From contig JAFUFO010000039.1 in NCBI GenBank assembly GCA_017469885.1, positions 1 through 64,000 on the forward strand: a DNA stretch of 64,000 nucleotides, given 5' to 3'. Below the pieces are notes generated by a model. The model searched no databases. It was given only the letters and a program-made list of their open reading frames with translations, and was not told where the DNA came from. Of the stretch, positions 60,753 to 64,000 are shown in pieces. The translations under genes and the position numbers were made by a program. Position 1 is the stretch's first letter; each line of letters begins with the position of its first letter. The DNA comes from Solobacterium sp. (GTDB taxonomy: Bacteria > Bacillota_I > Bacilli_A > Erysipelotrichales > Erysipelotrichaceae).

Positions 60753-61065
60753 GGGGTTTGCACTCCTGGAGCTGCTGATTGGAATCACGATTCTGACGCT
60801 GATGACATTGCTTACCTTACGGGTGTCACAGTTTGCCGGTGAAGCCTATTACACCTTTCCGGAACGGTATACACGTTTCAAAAGTGAAGCGCTCCTTACC
60901 GGTGACACGCGGGTTTATGGGGATGACAGCGATATGGATTATCCTTTGATTCGGCTGGGAGAAAACGGAACTGTAAATCAGGCAAGGACGCTGGTATTTC
61001 CCTGCGGAAACACCAGAAAGGAAATCGTCATTGAACTGGGTACCGGTTCGCTTGTCTTCCGATAA
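60730..61065 (+). CDS. comGD: ComGD-like minor pseudopilin
   Basis: Minor pseudopilin of about 111 residues with cleavage site DEG-FALLELLIGITIL. It overlaps the end of comGC by 23 bases. ATG 60730 is chosen because it leaves a normal short prepilin leader; a frame open from 60682 would give a leader of 25 residues. Assignment to the D position rests on order. Confidence 0.75.
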   Translation: MARLSQDEGFALLELLIGITILTLMTLLTLRVSQFAGEAYYTFPERYTRFKSEALLTGDTRVYGDDSDMDYPLIRLGENGTVNQARTLVFPCGNTRKEIVIELGTGSLVFR

Positions 61066-61300
61066 CTCCGGCTTCGTGCTGAGCGACGCACTGATCGCAA
61101 TTGTTGTTGTATCGGCGCTTATCCTCCTGGCGTACAGTGCGATTCGCTCAGCATCAGAAGCCAACCGGAGGATTACCGACGCTTACCGTCAGTCAGAAGA
61201 ACAGTATGAAACCGCAATCCTGGAAATCGGAGAATGTGTATGCGAAACAGAAGAACCTGTGAACGAAGAAATCACGGATATATCATTGAACAGCTTCTGA
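61031..61300 (+). CDS. ComGE-like minor pseudopilin
   Basis: Small prepilin-like protein of up to 89 residues: SDNSG-FVLSDALIAIVVVSALILLAY with Asp at +5 instead of Glu. It starts with TTG (61031 or 61052) inside comGD, with no ATG available, so translation is probably coupled. Family assignment rests on position and the N-terminal helix. Confidence 0.65.
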   Translation: MNWVPVRLSSDNSGFVLSDALIAIVVVSALILLAYSAIRSASEANRRITDAYRQSEEQYETAILEIGECVCETEEPVNEEITDISLNSF

Positions 61301-61659
61301 TATCCCTGGCGGTCTGTGCATTTCTCATACCGGTCGCAGCCAGTATCCTTGCCATTCTGATCCATTCGCTATCTGCCGACTATACCGCGATGGATGAAAC
61401 CGCAATTGCTCAGCTGCGACATGTCATTGCGGTCAGCGATGACTTTGTATGCAGCAGCTCGGAACTTCAGTTTAATCATCACGGCTCCCGTCAACGGCTG
61501 CACCTCGTGAACGGCAATCTGGTTCTGACAAGTCCGGGAACCCAGATATTTCTGACCGACCTTTCAGAACTCTCATTTTCCGAGGAAGGAGGTGTTATCT
61601 ATCTTCAATACGCACACCCCGAGAAAGAGACGATCTGCCGATGTCTTGGACATGTCTGA
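61240..61659 (+). CDS. comGF: ComGF-like minor pseudopilin
   Basis: About 139 residues with a prepilin-like start NHG-YIIEQLLISLAVCAFLI (Glu at +5-like position). The body resembles ComGF (SELSFSEEGGVIYLQY). ATG 61240 has GGAG seven bases upstream and overlaps the previous gene by about 60 bases. Confidence 0.7.
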   Translation: MRNRRTCERRNHGYIIEQLLISLAVCAFLIPVAASILAILIHSLSADYTAMDETAIAQLRHVIAVSDDFVCSSSELQFNHHGSRQRLHLVNGNLVLTSPGTQIFLTDLSELSFSEEGGVIYLQYAHPEKETICRCLGHV

Positions 61660-62014
61660 GGACGGCTTTGTCTGCCTTTATTTTCTGGTTCTGTTTCTTC
61701 TGTGCACTGCACTGATTCTTACCCTTCTGAACGTCATTCAGGACCGTACACGAACCGCAATGAATATCCGTCAGGCCAATGCGCTTTCCGCACAGGAAGC
61801 GGCGGTCCTGCAGTTTGTAAAATGTGAGCTCCGCAATCATCGTCTGGAAGATGGCGATTACGCGATAAACGGTGTATCATTCCGCATTTCTGCACATGAT
61901 CGTCGTATCGATGCGGCTGTATCCTCTCCTTATTCTGAAATTCTGCAGATTACCATGGAAGATGACACACATGTCTATGACTATGATGTTCTGCGAAATG
62001 AAACAGCCGCGTAA
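61652..62014 (+). CDS. ComGG-like minor pseudopilin
   Basis: About 120 residues from ATG 61652 with EDG-FVCLYFLVLFLLCTALIL as the N-terminal helix and no Glu at +5, as is common in ComGG. A strong AAGGAGG at 61586-61592 lies 60 bases ahead. It abuts a GTG (61592) that opens the same frame, so the true start may be non-standard. Last gene of the operon. Confidence 0.6.
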   Translation: MSEDGFVCLYFLVLFLLCTALILTLLNVIQDRTRTAMNIRQANALSAQEAAVLQFVKCELRNHRLEDGDYAINGVSFRISAHDRRIDAAVSSPYSEILQITMEDDTHVYDYDVLRNETAA

Positions 62015-62015
62015 T

Positions 62016-62070
62016 AAAAAGGTTCCGTGCATGATCTCAACCTCTGTTCCATGCGCAGAACCTTTCTTTT
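62016..62070. terminator. Bidirectional terminator between comG operon and MBL gene
   Basis: AAAGGTTC...GCATG pairs with CATGC...GAACCTTT; T-rich on the plus side and TTTTT on the minus side, so it can serve both converging transcripts. Confidence 0.75.
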
Positions 62071-62081
62071 ATATTTATGCT

Positions 62082-62693
62082 TTAGAGATCCACTTTCAGG
62101 TAATAGAGATACGGATTCATCTTCTTTTCCTGTCCGATCGTTGTCGCATCCCCATGTCCCGGATACACCCACAGATCATTTGGAAGCTCTTTGATCCGGA
62201 TCAGGGATTCACGCATCTCAAAGTCATCCCCGCCGAAGAGATCCGTTCTTCCGATACTACCGGCAAACAGCGTGTCTCCGGTAAACAGACGGTTCCGGTA
62301 ACGGATCAGTACCGACCCTCTGGAATGTCCGGGCGTGTGATAAATGGTTAATGGAAATGTGCCGATCGTAATTTCACCTTCCGGCAGCGGCGTCAGCGGA
62401 CAGTACAGCGGGACCGCGAAGTTTGTCTTCCCCATCTTCGGATCGACCATTTCAAAGTCCCCTTCATGCATATAGACCGGGCAACGATACATTTCATACA
62501 GGTCATCGACCGCCTGCGTATGATCTTCATGACCATGCGTCAGAAGAATTGCATCGACGGTTTCAGACGCAGAAACATGGCGGCTCAGTTCTTCCGCAAA
62601 CCTCCCCGGATCGATAAACAGTACATGGTCATTATCATGCAGGATATAGGAGTTTTCTCCATACAGACCAATGGGTAATGTTTCTATTTTCAT
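62082..62693 (-). CDS. Metallo-beta-lactamase fold hydrolase (glyoxalase II-like)
   Basis: A 203-residue MBL-fold enzyme. Metal-binding motif THGHEDH at 52-58, further ligands in HTPGHSRGS, GDTLFAGSIGR and YPGHGDAT. This length and pattern fit the hydroxyacylglutathione hydrolase-like group common in Firmicutes; substrate uncertain. The start codon has no ribosome binding site: it is directly preceded by the T run of the rpmG terminator. Confidence 0.85.
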   Translation of the reverse strand: MKIETLPIGLYGENSYILHDNDHVLFIDPGRFAEELSRHVSASETVDAILLTHGHEDHTQAVDDLYEMYRCPVYMHEGDFEMVDPKMGKTNFAVPLYCPLTPLPEGEITIGTFPLTIYHTPGHSRGSVLIRYRNRLFTGDTLFAGSIGRTDLFGGDDFEMRESLIRIKELPNDLWVYPGHGDATTIGQEKKMNPYLYYLKVDL

Positions 62694-62695
62694 AA

Positions 62696-62724
62696 AAAAA
62701 CAAAAAAGTAATCCGAAGATTACT
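62696..62724 (-). terminator. Terminator overlapping the end of rpmG
   Basis: Minus-strand AGTAATC / GATTACT stem containing the rpmG stop, then a long T run that reaches the MBL start codon. Confidence 0.8.
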
Positions 62725-62872
62725 TTTTCTCCTTGTGAACGGTCTTCTTGTTGCAGCGCGGGCAGTATTTCTTGATTTCCATCTTCTCGGTATGTTTCCG
62801 TTTATTACGGGTTCCGATGTAGTTTTCTTCGCCACATACACTGCACTTAAAGGTAATATTCTCTCTAGGCAT
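62720..62872 (-). CDS. rpmG: 50S ribosomal protein L33
   Basis: A 50-residue ribosomal protein: MPRENITFKCSVCGEEN start, RNKRKHTEKMEIKKYC core and CPRCNKKTVHKEKK end. The two CxxC pairs mark the zinc-binding (C+) form. AGGAGG lies 7 bases ahead of ATG 62872. In other genomes secE and nusG often follow; here a terminator and the MBL gene follow instead. Confidence 0.95.
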   Translation of the reverse strand: MPRENITFKCSVCGEENYIGTRNKRKHTEKMEIKKYCPRCNKKTVHKEKK

Positions 62873-62967
62873 CGTGTTTCCTCCTGATTAACGCAAAACG
62901 TATAATAGCATAAACATCGCATGAATGGAAGAAATTTATGCGGTAATTCTTCCCTTTTGCAAATCTC

Positions 62968-64000
62968 TTATCGGCGTGCCACGCCGGTGCTGCGGGCTGC
63001 CTCCGCAACCGCTGCCGCAACAACCTTGGCAGCATCCGGATGGAAGACACTTGGAATGACACATGTTTCGCACAGTTCCTCCGGTTTTACAAGATCCGCA
63101 AGCGCACGGGCTGCCGCAAGTTTCATCGGCTCGTTGATTTCCCTTGCGCGAACATCAAGCGCTCCGCGGAACAGGCCCGGGAATACCAGTACATTATTGA
63201 TCTGATTGGCAAAATCAGACCGACCGGTTCCAATGACGCGCGCACCTGCGTCCCGGCATTCATCCGGCATGATTTCCGGAATCGGATTCGCCATCGCAAA
63301 GACAATGGCATCGGAGTTCATGGATGCGACCATGTCCTTTGTGACAAGACCAGGGCCGGAAACACCGATAAATACATCTGCCCCTTTCATTGCATCTGCC
63401 AGAGTACCGGACAGACCATTACGGTTTGTAATGGACGCAAGTTCCGCCTTTGCGGAATTGGACGCATTTTTCTGATTGATGATTCCCTTCCGGTCACAAC
63501 AGATAATATCTGTAAACCCATAATCCAGCAGGAGCTTGGCAATGGCTGTACCTGCCGAACCTGCACCGGACAGAACAACTTTTACCTCTGCGGCCTGCTT
63601 GCCGACAAGCTTAAGCGCATTGATCAGCGCCGCAAGCAATACGATTGCAGTTCCGTGCTGATCATCATGGAATACAGGAATATCCAGACGCTCTTTCAGT
63701 TTCTGCTCAATTTCGAAGCAGCGCGGAGCTGCGATATCCTCGAGATTGATTCCGCCGAAGGAAGGTGCGATCCGGACAACGGTCTCGACAATCTCATCGG
63801 TATCGGTTGTATCCAGACAGATCGGAAACGCATCAACGTTACCGAACTGTTTGAAGAGAACGGCTTTCCCTTCCATGACCGGAAGACCTGCCTTCGGACC
63901 GATATTGCCAAGTCCGAGAACCGCAGTTCCATCTGTCACAACCGCAACCATGTTTCCCTTGGACGTATAGCGATAAACATCTTCCGGGTTTTCTGCGATT
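62968..64000 (-). CDS. NAD-dependent malic enzyme, 5' part missing (runs off the window)
   Basis: Oxidative decarboxylation of malate to pyruvate. The visible 343 or so residues enter from the right edge in open frame (IAENPEDVYRYTSKGN, then VAVVTDGTAVLGLGNIGPKAG), the typical middle of a malic enzyme. Metal/substrate residues lie in INLEDIAAPRCFEIE and FHDDQHGTA; the NAD-binding fold has GAGSAGTAIAKLL. The C-terminus is complete. About 40-70 N-terminal residues should lie beyond 64000. A start at 63951 would be false because it cuts the domain. Confidence 0.93.
   Translation of the reverse strand, partial: IAENPEDVYRYTSKGNMVAVVTDGTAVLGLGNIGPKAGLPVMEGKAVLFKQFGNVDAFPICLDTTDTDEIVETVVRIAPSFGGINLEDIAAPRCFEIEQKLKERLDIPVFHDDQHGTAIVLLAALINALKLVGKQAAEVKVVLSGAGSAGTAIAKLLLDYGFTDIICCDRKGIINQKNASNSAKAELASITNRNGLSGTLADAMKGADVFIGVSGPGLVTKDMVASMNSDAIVFAMANPIPEIMPDECRDAGARVIGTGRSDFANQINNVLVFPGLFRGALDVRAREINEPMKLAAARALADLVKPEELCETCVIPSVFHPDAAKVVAAAVAEAARSTGVARR

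Overview
The window looks like a chromosomal segment of a Gram-positive, moderate-GC Firmicute, most likely an anaerobe of the Erysipelotrichaceae/Erysipelotrichia type. This is an inference from gene content. The sequence shows T-box leaders before thrS and valS, an FMN riboswitch before ribU, an L27 protein with the Firmicutes-type cleaved N-terminal extension plus its protease Prp, a trimeric [FeFe]-hydrogenase, pyruvate phosphate dikinase, an NAD-type malic enzyme, a ComG pseudopilus operon, and an elongation factor P with an unusual tip loop. No rRNA, tRNA, CRISPR array or prophage was seen.

Layout. Positions 1-136 hold a terminator and three 18-bp repeats that look like one end of an IS21-family element. 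Next is a large sortase-type surface protein with a lipase-like domain (225-3617, minus). A housekeeping operon follows on the minus strand: nusB-xseA-xseB-ispA-dxs-recN-dinB-xerD (12053 down to 3708). Positions 12127-17128 hold a DUF5662-like gene (+), gpmA (-), an unusual guaB (-) and proS (+). Positions 17221-23706 carry a hydrogenase locus read leftward: promoter, structured leader with attenuator, TM1266-family regulator, substrate-binding lipoprotein, ABC permease, HydC, HydB, HydA. Then come a secreted aromatic-repeat protein, thrS with its T-box, a MATE transporter, a Lys/Ala/Pro repeat protein beside ppdK, an alpha/beta hydrolase, and valS with its T-box.

The right half holds ruvB-ruvA-obgE-rpmA-prp-rplU, then dnaE with a two-component system and a tRNA methyltransferase. 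A giant class A penicillin-binding protein (1395 residues), der-cmk with a tail-anchored protein, ribU, a 724-residue-frame coiled-coil membrane protein, efp, the comG operon, an MBL hydrolase, rpmG (too short to be obvious) and a truncated malic enzyme gene at the right edge complete the window.

Most distinctive points: (1) the hydrogenase operon joins a putative hydrogenase regulator, a possible RNA switch and an ABC importer pair lacking its ATPase; (2) the IMP dehydrogenase matches, as I recall it, the unusual Tritrichomonas foetus enzyme with the same residue numbering for catalytic residues; (3) at least four membrane proteins carry very long disordered cytoplasmic tails, some with internally repeated short motifs; (4) a histone H1-like repeat protein sits next to a PPDK that ends in a similar Lys/Ala/Pro tail; (5) EF-P lacks the canonical PGKG tip.
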